Origin: Lepisosteus oculatus
Lineage: Eukaryota > Chordata > Actinopteri > Semionotiformes > Lepisosteidae
Direction of reading: 5' to 3'
NCBI RefSeq assembly: GCF_040954835.1
Contig: NC_090714.1
Coordinates: 6,870,501-6,934,500, forward strand
DNA length: 64,000 nt
Shown: positions 10,922 to 23,400 of the stretch, piece by piece
Layout: every line of letters starts with the position of its first letter
How positions within the stretch are numbered: position 1 is the first letter of the stretch
Translations under genes and position numbers: made by a program
Notes under the pieces: generated by a model
Database searches by the model: none
The model's input: the letters and a program-made list of their open reading frames with translations, nothing else
Told to the model about the DNA's origin: nothing

Positions 10922-11511
10922 AAATGTATTTCCAGATCTGTAGTTTTACATTTTGAAAAGTTTAAGGGAAAAATATTTTGTATAACATCTGAAATTAGGT
11001 TTAGAGAAACTGCTTTTTTGTACATGCTGTATATATTTTCAGTGGTGTAGACATCTACTTACCGTATTTACAAAGTCATAACATCTGCTTAAGGACGAGG
11101 TTTGTGCTGTATATATTTTGTAATTAGTGATTCTGTTTTTTCTTATCTTTACATGTATACATTTATCAAATTTCCATGTTCCAAATTAATCTAGTTTAAA
11201 TATAATGTATTTTCAGTGTTTCTCTTCTTCCGAATGCTTAATGTCAGTCTCTGCGACACAGAGGTTGTGAATATATCTCCTCGTTTAAATCCGTAAAAAA
11301 AATATTGTGTTACTAAGAATTGTAATAGTTGTCCATGTTACTACACTGAAAAGATTTTAGAATTGAATGATGGTGTATGTGCTGCTGTGTAACACATGTA
11401 ACCTGGATGAACGTACACATTTATCCCATTGATATAACCAAACTACCAAAACGTTTTTGAGCTATCTTGCTGCTGAAGGTACAGGTTAATTTAAAATTAA
11501 CGAAACCTTAA

Positions 11512-11576
11512 GACTGCATTTCCCAGGAGGCCACAAACGAGGAAGCACAGTAGAACTGCATTTCCCGGCAGGCCAC
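11512..11576 (+). promoter_or_regulatory. Two ZNF143/Staf-like motifs upstream of WDR90
   Basis: GACTGCATTTCCCAGGAGG (from 11512) and GAACTGCATTTCCCGGCAGG (from 11553) are near-identical direct copies about 40 bp apart. Both resemble the ZNF143 consensus ACTACAATTCCCAGCATGC. They sit immediately before a CpG-rich block and about 300-370 bp before the WDR90 start codon, a typical placement for this factor. Confidence 0.55.
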
Positions 11577-11877
11577 TACACAGCGCCGCGGCGCGTAGCG
11601 AACGTGCTGCGTGTTGCCGTTGGAAACGGCGGTCGCCGCCGCGGGAGGATTGATCCGAGTCGCCAGTTGGAGCGGAGAGAAAAAGCGGAAGATTCTGACA
11701 GCGACACCCGGGAAAGAGGGACGCGGAGCCGGGAAGAGCGGGTGGAGTCTGCGGGCCTGAGAAGTGTTAAGACCGTAAAAGGAGTCGGGCTGTTGGCTGC
11801 ATAACGAAAACGCAGTAAGCCTGTGAGAAGACGGCGGTTTTAAGATATTTTAATTAACTTTAAATATACTGCTCACA
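11577..11877 (+). promoter_or_regulatory. CpG-rich promoter and 5' UTR of WDR90
   Basis: A CpG-dense stretch (CAGCGCCGCGGCGCGTAGCG, GGCGGTCGCCGCCGCGGG) inside otherwise AT-rich DNA marks a housekeeping-type promoter. No TATA box is evident. The open frame at 11604-11804 lies in the presumed 5' UTR and is basic and low-complexity, so it is not called as a gene. Confidence 0.6.
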
Positions 11878-14800
11878 ATGTCCACCAAAGGTAAAGTCGT
11901 TTTGTTTATTGTATATTTAAACACGGATAACACGCAGTCACCCTTACTGAATAGCGCTCAGTAACGGGTTAGATAAGGGTTGCATCGTGCCTCATGTCAT
12001 CAACCCCAACTTTATTGCAGCAGAAGTCTTTTTATTTTCACAACCTCTTAACTTACTCAAACTAGATCGGATGTCATTAACCTCCAGAACTGCTCCCGCT
12101 GCACCCTTAATCGTGTCGCTGATTAGATTCTCTCGGATGTCTCCGATTTTTAGGGCGAATTGTCATTTAAAGGTATACATGAACTCTCGGCGAATATCAT
12201 TTTTTTTTAAAAAAATAGGGGGTTACAGTGAAATTGTCATCGGTGGCAGTCAAAATCACTGCATACAGTTGACATACATGAGCTCAGGGGTCTCAGACTC
12301 ACTTCCTGGCCAGAGGCTCCTGGATTTTGTTCCAGCTGAGCTCTCAGTTAAGTAACTGGTTTAATTATGTAATTTACTGCATTATTGTTGATTCTCCTAA
12401 TCAGGCCCTAAAGTGTTTTATAAGTGACTGTCTCCTTAATAAAGTGGTTGTTTTAAGCCATCAATCGTAAAGTATACTTAGAAAAACTACTCAGTTTGGA
12501 AGGAAAAAAACAGAGGACGGTCCAGTAATGTAGTCTCGGACCCCCGGCTCTGCTAGACTCAGGCTGGAAACTCTTCTTGTCTGAAGCTGCTCCAGTCGTG
12601 GCTGCAATCTGCTTGTGTCTTTAGTGTGGCAGCATCCCTACGTCAACATCTTCAAGCACGTCCGGGTGGAGGACTGGAAGAAGTGCTCCAGAGAGGGGGA
12701 TGTGACGACATACATGGTACAGCAACAGAGCACGCCGCTCCTGGGCAGGAGACAGGCCGCCCCCGGCCTCGGCTGGGGCTGGCCTGTGTCCACGCCGTCC
12801 TCTGTCCTCTGATTTAATCTGTCACGTGTCTGTCACGGATCTGGGGCGTCTCGGAGGTGAATTGTCAAGGTGGTGGCCTCTGTGGATCTGCCAGGCTTAA
12901 AATCCCTCTCAGAAGGTGTCTCGAATGTTGTTTGTAAACCAAATGGGAAAAGATCCGTCTTGAAGGGCCTAGAGTTTGCGTGGGCAAGTGCCAGTGCTGG
13001 TCTTGGCCCCGTTTTCCTTCTATGTTGGAAATATGTAAAGTATCGGCCCGTCTTGCACATTCCGTTGCTAGTGCCAGCAGCTGTATCACCCTGCTGCTCA
13101 CAACTGGCAGCCCACTGAAACTAAGCAGACGGGAGACCTCCTGGGAAAAAATAAGGTTGTTGCTGGAAGAGGTGTTAGTGGGGCCAGTAGGGGGCGCTCA
13201 CCCTGTGGTCTGTGTGGGTCCTAATGCCCTAGTAAAGGGGACACTAGTGTAAAAGGTGCCGTCCTTTACATGAGATGTGAAACCAAGGCTCTGACTCTCT
13301 GTGGTCATTAAAAAACCCCAGGGTGTTTCTCGAAAAGAGTAGGGGTGTAACCCCGGCGTCCTGGCAAAATTTCCTATTGGCCCTTACCAATCATAATCCC
13401 CATCTCTGAACTGGCTTCATCACTCTGTCCTCCTCCTCACTGAGAGCTGGTGTGTGGGGAGAGTACTGGCGCACTATGGCTGCCGTTGCATCATCCAGGT
13501 GGGGCTACACACTGGTGGTGGTGGAGGAGAGTCCCCATTACCTGTAAAGAGCTTTGAGTCGAGTGTCCAGAAAAGCGCTATATAAGTGTAAGCAATTATT
13601 ATTAGTGTCTCGTTATTGCAAGGGTCCCATCCGGCTTTTTTTTAATGGTTCTGGGGAAACTGAAGCAAAGCTTATTAAAAGCGAGATGTATCTACAGTAA
13701 GCCTATCTCTTACAAACATATCATGAATGAAAGTACCGAGGGAGTCCTTGCCCCACACTTGTGGGTGTGTTAGTTGATGGGAGACTTTTACAATTACAGG
13801 GTTATGTGTTGGATCAATGGTTCATTGACAGTAATCAAAACTGCACATGCTGCCTCCAGTATTATTGTGAGATACAAAAGATAGCTTTATGTTGGTGTGT
13901 TGGACAGTAATTACTGTTCATATTCATAACAATAAGCATAAAATGGTTCACTATCATCGATGTTTTGTGAGTATCATGCAAAATAACATTAATATGTTAC
14001 AAACACAGTCACGGGAAGTGCATATCAAAACAACTCTTTAATTGCATCCTTAAAATCCTTGCATGTCCTACATGTGCATTTACCTTTAACATTACAAAGA
14101 TCACGTCTTCTCTCTCCTGGTATCCTATGGAATGTGATTTTCATTTTTTTCTAGTCTGTTAAATTTCTTCATCTGTCTCTCTCTACAGTCTATTATTTTG
14201 ATTTCTTTTACCTTTCAGGACAAAACCCTTAAGTGCTCTGTGTATCGGATCCGCGGGTCCATCCCAGCAAGCAACTACATCCTTCTCCCTAAAACGAGCA
14301 CCCAGTCGCTGGGACTGACCGGCCGCTACCTCTACCTGCTCTTCAGACCCAGCCCTGGCAAACACTTTGTGGTGCACCTGGATGTAGCCACTGAGGTACC
14401 GGGATAATGAAGTATTTGTATAACTAATAAAATATCTGCATTTCTTTGCTTTCTTTTATACATTAACAGTACACCGAGTTCCACTGGCCCACCATAAAGG
14501 AGGAAATAATGAGCCAAGCTCAATAAAAAAGAAAAATAACCTAGAAAAAACAAAAACAAAGCAGATTTCTTTTATTCAACAATTTGACAGCGTAGAGAGT
14601 AGCACATATTCTAGTCTTTTGTCATTTAGAGGTCTTAAAACGTTTGCAAAAGAGACTCACATGGAAATTCGTTTGGCAGTAGGCAGTATTTTCTGAGGCT
14701 GTGCCTCCCTGTGGTAATCGCAGTTCACCCTCCTACACCTTCTTCTCCTGACCAAATAATTGCTTTCTCTGATTATTCGTAATAAAGTATAAGGGCCACA

Positions 14801-17411
14801 GTTCTGGATACCTTAAGAGCAGCAGTGTCCACTGTTGAATTGAAAAAGTGTGATCTTAAGCTGCCCTGACTTAGATTTAAGAAGAGAAAGGGATGATGAA
14901 GCAGTGGCTCTGTGGCTAAGGATCTGCGCCTGTGGCTGGAATGTTGCCGGTTCAAATCCCACAGCCGGCAGAGGAATCCTACTCTGTTGGGCCCCTGAGC
15001 AAGGCCCTTAACCCCAGCTGCTCCAGCGGCGCTGTACAATGGCTGACCCTGCACTCTGACCCCAAGCTTCTCTCTCTCTCTGTCTGTGTGTCTCACGGAG
15101 AGTAAGCTGGGGTATGCGAAAAGACAAATTCCTAATGCAAGAAATTGTGTATGGCTAGTAGAGTGATCTCATCTTATTCCCTGTCTTATAACCTTTTCAG
15201 GATGGCCAGGTGATCCGCATCTCCTTTTCCAACCTCTTCAAGGAGTTCAAATCCACTGCCACCTGGCTGCAGTTCCCCTTCATCTGCGGAGCTGCCAAGG
15301 GCTCTGTGTACGAGAGCACTGCTCAGACCGCCCGACAAGGTAAACAGCACAGCCCCTCATCCCGAAAATATTGAATTTGTAGGCTTTCCCTTTCCTCGAT
15401 GGGATCATCGGTAATGTGGTAATGAGTTATTTTACTTCCTTAAGGCTGACTGAGCTGATTGTTTCCTGTTTGACACATTAAAACACACGTTTTTTCCTCC
15501 CTTCAAAATCGGAGCCCCCTGCGATCTGTTGCACATCCCTCCAATTAACCCAGCCCCCTTAATTAGTGCTCATTGTTCTCTTGTGTTGTTGACTGCAGAA
15601 TTACATAATTATGAATAATCTTCCGTTACACTAAAGCCATAGAGACCAAGCTCTTTTATTTTTTTAACGAAAGCGCTGGAGTAGCATCTGTTTGTTGTTG
15701 TTATCCTGAAGAAATTGCCATTAGGATGAAGTGGTGGAAAGCTGGATGTTCAAGGTGTAGTGAGTTGCCATCTCTTTCTTTGACTCCCCCTGAGGCCTGG
15801 TGGGTCCTGCCCCCCCCAGTGTGCGATGGACGTGTCTGATGATGGACCTGCACTATGTTCTGTCGATCTACCTGAACCGCCGCCACAGCCACCTTAAGAG
15901 CATCAAGCTGTGTGCCAATATGTCAGTGAAGAACATGTTCACCAGTGATCTGCTGTGTGACCCAGGTAGGCTGATTACAGACTGTACAGCAGGAGTTCCC
16001 TGTCTGGAGACCCACACACCTGTTGGTTTTTGTTCTAGCCAAGCTGTCGGTTACACCATTGAATCTGTGATATTAATAATAATAATTGCTTACACTTACA
16101 TAGTCCTTTTCTGGACACTCCACTCAGAGCGCTTTACAGGTAATGGGGACTCCCCTCCACCACCACCAGTGTGCGGCCCCACCTGGATGATGCGACGGCA
16201 GCCATAGTGCACCAGTACACTCCCCACACACCAGCTCTCAGTGGGGAGGAGAACAGAGTGATGAAGCCAGTTCATAGATTAGGAGGCCATGATTTGTAAG
16301 GGCCAATGGGAAGTCTGGCCAGGATGCCGGGGTAATATCCATACTGTTTTCAAGGAACACCCTGGGATTATTAATGACCACAGAGAGTCAGGACCTCGGT
16401 TTTACGTCTCTTCTGAAGGACGGTACCTTTTTACAGTATAGTGTCCCCACCACTGTTTTGGGGCATTAGGACCGACGGAGACCGCAGATTCCGCGCCCCC
16501 TACTGGCCCCACAACACCACATATTGGCTTAAGAACTGGATGATTTGAACTTTTGTGGCTGTTCTCAGATTTTGAATTTGCTGGAGATAACCTTTTAGCT
16601 GTTTCCTCATTAAAATCAAATGGCAAACTCTTTGAGTCCAAAAATATCCTTGCAACTATTACAATCAAGCAGCTTGTTAATTCAATTAAGGTAATTAAGC
16701 TCAGCTGGAATGAAATCCAGCAGGTGTGAGGCCTCCAGCACCAGGACTGGGATCCAGTGCTATACTAGATTGGGGGAGAGGTTAGCAACGCCTGCATACA
16801 AATGGCCGTTGCATTTGCAGTTGCAGTTTATAAAAGGAGAAGATTCCCTAACATGCTTTTTTCCTATGATTGAATTGATTTGTATTAAAGTTTGCCCTAT
16901 TTGTGATTAGTGTGGTGCTGTTTATACCAGAAGTTGGCCAGAATCATGTCCTTGCTCATTCAATTTCCTCCCGTTTAGCTTGAAGCTTCTGTTTAAGAAG
17001 TGCCCATGGTCTCCCTTGGATTGTACTATGGTTTACTACACCTCTCCATGCTGTATTTTTAATATGCTACACTGTGCTTGTGCTGTGGTGTACCACCGCA
17101 AACTGTCTACAAGGTTTGTATGCTATTATTGTTAACCTATATGTAGTCCAAGCAGCCTTTTTAAAGACAATGTAAGTGGAGCTGTAGCAAACTAGGACAT
17201 CATCCCAGCCCTTCAGTGACATTCCCTCTAAATATTTTCTTCAAAGCGTTTCATGCATGTTTTACCTGTTTTGTAACATCCTAGGCTTGACCTTCTCTGA
17301 AGCCAGACAAGCTGGGGTCGAGGCCCTGCAGGGTGCTAGTCCCATGCCACGCGAGATGAGTTTTCCTGTGCCAAAAGGGGGCAGCTGGCATGATCTGTAT
17401 GACTACATCAG
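11878..17411 (+). CDS. wdr90: WDR90 exons 1-6: CFAP20/DUF667-type domain
   Basis: Exons: 11878-11890, 12625-12716, 14219-14395, 15201-15339, 15795-15965, 17285-17411 (residues 1-240). Domain marks are YRIRGSIPASNYILLPKTST, QSLGLTGRYLYLLFRP, SFSNLFKEFKSTATWLQFPF, LKSIKLCANMSVKNMFTSDL and PMPREMSFPVPKGGSWHD. This module is related to CFAP20 and binds microtubules. Exon 5 must start at 15795, not at the stronger-looking CCCCCCCAG at 15819. Only 15795 keeps phase, and it gives GLVGPAPPSVRWTC, matching human LVGLAPSGARWTC. Confidence 0.93.
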
Positions 17412-20400
17412 GTTGGTGTCTTTGTCTTAACGCCTCATTTCATGTGAAGTCCTTCTCTTGGACGGTCAGCATGTTATGCTTGGCAGAGGCTAAGTACCTT
17501 TTCCTAATTTCACTTGAGGAGCTATTGGGTTATTCACACCTGTCATAGTCCAGGTCAGAGACTGAAAACAATAGCTGTGCTGATGACCAGGGCTGAGCGA
17601 TGGATCTGTGGCTGGAAGGTTGCCGGTTCAAATCCCGCAGCCGGCAGAGGAATCCTACTCCGTTGGGCCCCTGAGCAAGGCCCTTAACCCCAACTGCTCC
17701 AGGGGGCGCTGTACAATGGCTGACCCTGCGCTCTGACCCCAAGCTTCTCTCCCTGTCTGTGTGTCTGTGTCTCATGGAGAGCAAGCTGGGGTATGCAAAC
17801 AAACGAATTCCTAATGCAATAAAAATTGTATAGGGCTAATAAAGTGATGTTATGTTATGTAGCACATTCTGTACCTCACACTGACATGGTGCATCCTGGG
17901 GTCTGTGACTAAGCCCACGAGGAAGGAGTCGGCACCCGATTCAGTTGCAGACTTATAAGAAGACACTTAACGGTGAAATATTGAATAGTTGAGGTTATAA
18001 TTCTGTCAGTGGAACTTCGCATGTTTTACCCTTTATTCTGCATGTTCATTCCCTAGGTTTCCTTCAGATGGAACCAAGATGCCGTTTGATTCTATTCAGA
18101 AAGGACATGTTCTTCGAGCTGCAGGTAAGTGCAGTGTGACCTTCCAGCGGGATTCTTATCTCACAGCCACATCATATCAGTATGCACAGTATATATGTTT
18201 GTGTGTCTGATTTGTTTTTGCTTCCCAATAGGTGCTCCGGTACTTCCGAGCCCTGTTAGAGAACTGGCTCGCAGTGTGAACGTCAGCAAACCAGTGCAGG
18301 ACCGAGTCTCTTTGATTCAGCAGATCACCACCCCTAAGCCCGTGAGTCTCCGTTATTCGGGCATTTAGGGTGAATAAATAGATGCCTATTTCTGTTTTTA
18401 GTGCTGTGAAACGTTTCGATGAAATCTGCTATATACTGACGGCAGATTATTATTCATTCTTAAATATTCAGCAGATACTGTTGTGTATAAATATTTGATG
18501 CTGTTTTGGTTAAGAAAGGCTGGTGGACACCTTAGTAAGTGTGTGTAGCTGTGTCTCGGCAGCGTCCCCGCCATCGCACGCCCCCAGTGACTGCCAGCGT
18601 CCCTGAGCTGGGGAGGGTGTCCTCGGTGCCAGTGGGCGAGGAGCTCAGGGAGAGCTGGGCTGGGGGAGGGAGGACCACAGAGCAGGGAGCGGAGGGAGAC
18701 AGTGGGACTCCCCTCGCTTCTGATGATGGGGCAGTCCATGTCTTCGCACACAGGGACAGTGACATCACTGTCCCCGGACATGACAGCGACACAGAAGAGG
18801 TAAAAACCGTGGCTTCAAAGCGCTCCTAATTTTCTCTGGAGTTCCTGGTTTCTCTGTTCACTAATTCCGTCTTCCCTGCTGTTTCCTGTCTCTTCCCATT
18901 CCCTACTTAACATTTTTCGGAGCAACTCGACTTCTGTATATCAGTTTACACTGTGACATATAATGTTTTTCTTCTTTCAGACGGTGTGCACTAAAGTGAC
19001 CAGACCAGTGTCCCTGCAATCAAAGAAAGTATTGGAGCGTACAGTAAGCATCTGATCTCTGCCAGTTTTCCTTTTGTACTGAGTCTTAAGACAAGATGTG
19101 CTTTAAGAACAGAAACCTGCAGGTGATCTTTTTAAAGTTGTGATCCCAGTTCTTGACTTGGACAGGGACTTTTAATAAAGAGTGTAGAATAAAGGAGATA
19201 CAGTTTTTCTTATTGATTGTAGTTGTAGAAAGTGGCCACTTTTAGAGCTTAGTAGTTCCACAACTGCTCTTACAGGGCAGATCCTTATATAGATTGATCC
19301 TTAAAAAACAAATATAGTAGATGGGCCCAATGGACTGCTTTTATTTGTAACTATTCTTAATGTTCTAGGATAAAACTACAAACATCTGGCTCTTTATTCA
19401 ACTATGGTTTAAATGTTTTATTGGTATTTTATGTGACTATGATACACGCCAGCAAGTCTTGGTGTAAATGTCCACTGTTACAGCATGGTAATCTGAAATT
19501 ACTGTGTGGGCACAGTGGTGTTAAGGGCTGATATTTGTTTGTTTCAAAGTTGCCATGGGAAGTCTGCTTTACTGCCAATATTTCTGGCTTTAAAAGCACC
19601 GACTTTATTTCTGCAGAACCTGCATCCTGATCCCATTCTGAAATTAAACCGGATCATCGGCTTTGGAGGGTGTACGACAAAATGTGTGAGTTAGACTTTT
19701 GAATGAGCTGCCCAGAGTAAAGATGGCAAGAAAAATGGATTAGTTCCTGCTGAAAAATATTTTGACAAATTAGCTTGAAACTGAATGAACTTGAGGTCAG
19801 TTTTTACACTCTGCAAATTGGCTTTGAGGTTTCAATAAGTTAACTTTTTCCTTGTTTATTTACTCTTTTGTTCAACTGGAATGCTTTTTCATGGTAGAAA
19901 TTATATCAGATAAAGCTGGTGTATGCATGATCTTTGAGAAGGTAAAATGCAAATGATTTGGTTTTGGAGCAAATGCTCGCAATTAACCGTGGGAGTCAGT
20001 TAACCCAGTGTTTTGATGTGAATTGGGTTTGTGAACTTCACAGGCTCTGTGGACAAAGACAGGAGAGGCTGTGGTGTACCCCTGCCATGCTGTAATTGTC
20101 TCCATGAAAATCGTCTCTGGACAGCAGAGGTTTTTTATCGGTCACACAGATAAGGTATGTTTGATAGCAGCCTTCAGTCCTTTTGATATGCGGGGAATCA
20201 CATTATACAGATAAAATCTTCAGACCCTAAGCCAGAGTGATTAATTAATCAGACTCGACTTAAACTAAACGGTGAACCTGAAAGTGAGAATTTCACTATA
20301 AATCCACATCCATGAAGTAACAGAAAGAAACTAATAACATGTAATTGTAGATGCACTGTAGTTTCTAGACATAGGGAAAATGAGTATAATACTCACTTGC

Positions 20401-23400
20401 TATATACAGTAAAGCATTCATATGCTTTACCATTATTAAAGCTAAAGGTTCTACCAGGCTGCCCCAGAAATGACATCAGCTCTGTTTTCCCAAGCAAGCA
20501 GAATTCAAAATTGTCAGCATAGAGTCCTTCTCAAACATGTGTTGAGTCCATTTTAGTATGATTATCAAGTTCTCTATACATCAAAGATCTCCCCTTTCTT
20601 TTCCTTTAAAAGCAAAGGAATTTTGTTAAGATAGCCTCCCGAGGCTCCAGACTGAGGCTTAAAGATCGCAGATCACGTTTGCTCACTGTCTTTTTAGGCT
20701 TATTGCCAGAGGATCCTGCAGCATACTAAAAGTACTTTAGCCTTTAACAAATGCATGGGAATTCCTAGAGGTGGCAAAGGCCCAGGCACTTTTCACTGCT
20801 TTCTCTCTGAAAGAGAAAAGTGAGTGAGGGGAAAACATTTCCTTACCATCTACATCGTAATAGAGCAAGCCTAACGATATGATCAAGGCTTGCAGTTTTC
20901 TGGGGTCGGCTTAGGATTTGTGGTTCTGTGCTCTCTGCTGCAGGTGTCTGCTCTGGCGTTCAACGGCAACAGCACTCTCCTGGCCTCGGCGCAGACAGGC
21001 AGCCTGAGCGCGGTGCGGGTGTGGGGTTACCAGAAGGGAAGCTGTCTGGCCATGTTCAAGACCCACGCACACTCTGTCTCCTCACTCAGGTATCCCATCA
21101 CCCCCTTGGCCTCCGCCAAGGACACGTTCTGGGAGAACCAGGGAGGCTATAACTCACAAAACCCGCTCTGTGCAATTCCAGAGAACATCATCCAACGCCC
21201 CAAATTTTGCTGCAAGTGACAAGATAGCAATGAATGATTTGTGAAATAAATATTCAAGGCCAAGAAGTGTGTTTTTAATCCAAACTACGGGAGGCGTGGC
21301 AGTAGTTTTATTAGGCAGTTAATTACTTGTCCTGTCTCAGTAACCATGTGGAGCATGTTTTATATGTGCTGACACATTCTTCCTCCATTTCAAGATGCAT
21401 CAGGAATCTGGATATATGATATCTGTTAATATTAAATAAAAAAGTGCAGGATCCCTACAAGTGCAGAATTCAATTTCTATGCAGATGATCCAGTTTAAGC
21501 CAAGTAAACATCTGAGTGGGTCTTTGTCACTGTTCTTCTTTGTTGATGGTTTTAGTTTCATTTAAAAAAGTCCAGCAGTAGTGTAGAACCGGTGCCGTCT
21601 TCAGTGGTCATCAGTGTCATCGGATCCAGCATTTAAAACTTGTTTATTTAGAAAAGACTGATTAACTAAATGAATCCTTATTCATTTCAGTACATTTTTG
21701 GTCTCTTTGCTTCAGCTTTTCTCACAGTGGCGGAGTCCTGTGCGGAGTGGGCAAAGACTCTCATGGTAAAACCGTGAGTATTATTCTCGAACGTCAGTGT
21801 TAAACAGGCAACACAAAATGACCTTTGTGTTAAAACCTGCTCAAATGAAATTATTCTCACATCTTGCAGAAATTCAATTCTACCCTCATAAGAGTTTGTA
21901 TTTTCCTGTCTGAAATTGTAAGTATAATAGTCATCATTTGAAATTTTCAGTTTAATTGAATAAAGATTTTCATTATTGAAATGAGTTTCATCTATTTAAA
22001 AAAAATCTAAATTAAGCTTAAGGTTGCAATTTTTCTATGTTTCTAGTATACTCCTTTTAAATGAATTGGGTCTGTGCAACATGCCGTAATATTAGTTTCC
22101 TTTTTCCTGCAAGCTACTTGCTAAAAAAAAAGGCTGTCTTTCTCAGCACACGGTGAGACAGGTCATTAGCTGACTGCGTTGTTAGCGTCATGCGCAACAG
22201 CCCCCCGGTGTATCTGGTGATAACTGAGTCATCAGTCTTGGCAGCTAGAGGTGAATCCATCCTCCAGTTTATACCAGCTGTGCTGCAGACACCGAGAGTT
22301 GCAGTGTGATTAAAGGCACATGGGTCTCAAAAGACTGTGTGCCCAATGTTTGCACTGGGATGTTGAGGTCAAATTAAACTGATGAAGTGCTGGCAATTTC
22401 TGGTTGTGGGGTTATGAAAAGAAGACTAACTTGCAGTTCCAAGTTTGTAAAAGAAGCAGCCATGTGAAGGCCAGAGTGAACAGCACCTCCAGTTACTTGT
22501 TTCTGTTCATCGCTGGGTCATGGGGGACTTGTAGTTCTTATTCCACACTCGCTGTGTGGAGCCTTGCGGGTGATCAGGGTGTGCCCCTGTTGTGTCTGTG
22601 CTCTGGGGCAGATGGTGGTGGTGTGGAACACGCAGAAGGTACAGAGAGGCGGGGAGGTGGTGGTGATGGCAAAGGCTCACACTGACGTAGACATTCAGGC
22701 CATGAAGATCGCCTTCTTCGATGACACCAGGTAAAATTTATTCAAACACACCCTTGGTGTCCATTTTGGGAACTGATGTTTTTAGATTCCTGACATCCTG
22801 ACACCCCGCTTACAGGTGGCACATAAGGCATGCAGTTGTACTGACCTAGTATAGTAACAGACTCTCTAGCATGGTTGCTTTTTGTGTACGATGCTCAGCT
22901 TTAGACTTTTTCAATGTTGTTTCAGCTAATCTCATTGATCTTACCATGATTTCCATGTTCAAGAGACCAGCTCCTCTTAAACTCTTTTTTGCCAATGTAA
23001 AATGTAGTATTTGGGTTCATAAATCAGTTTAGTGTAGCTGGAGTATAGAAGGCAGTACAGATGGCTGAGGTCACTGGGTCTCCGTGTGTTTCCTCAGGAT
23101 GGTGTCATGTGGGAGGGATAATATCCGTCTGTGGCGAGTCCGCAGCGGGGCTCTGCGCTCCTGCCCTGTCAATCTGGGAGAATACCACTGTATGGAGTTC
23201 ACAGACATCGCCTTCGAGGAGGGTCACCTCGCCGACAGGGAGCCCGAGGACAGGACTCTGTGAGTCTGACCTTCCGTCAAGCGCAGAGCTGTCGAGCCTT
23301 CCTGCTTCTGACGGCACAGGTTCAGAACTGGAATGCTTAGCTTCTGAGTCGTGTTCCAATGCCTAGTGCTCCACAGTGCGCTACCATTGTCTCTTGGGCT

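Noticed and set aside
11604..11804. 66-codon open frame before WDR90
   Set aside because: It has no ATG initiator, is Arg/Glu-rich and lies in the CpG promoter/5' UTR; there is no sign of selection.
15820..15965. WDR90 exon 5 starting after CCCCCCCAG at 15819
   Set aside because: It breaks the reading phase. The AG at 15794 keeps phase and gives GLVGPAPPSVRWTC, matching the human protein.
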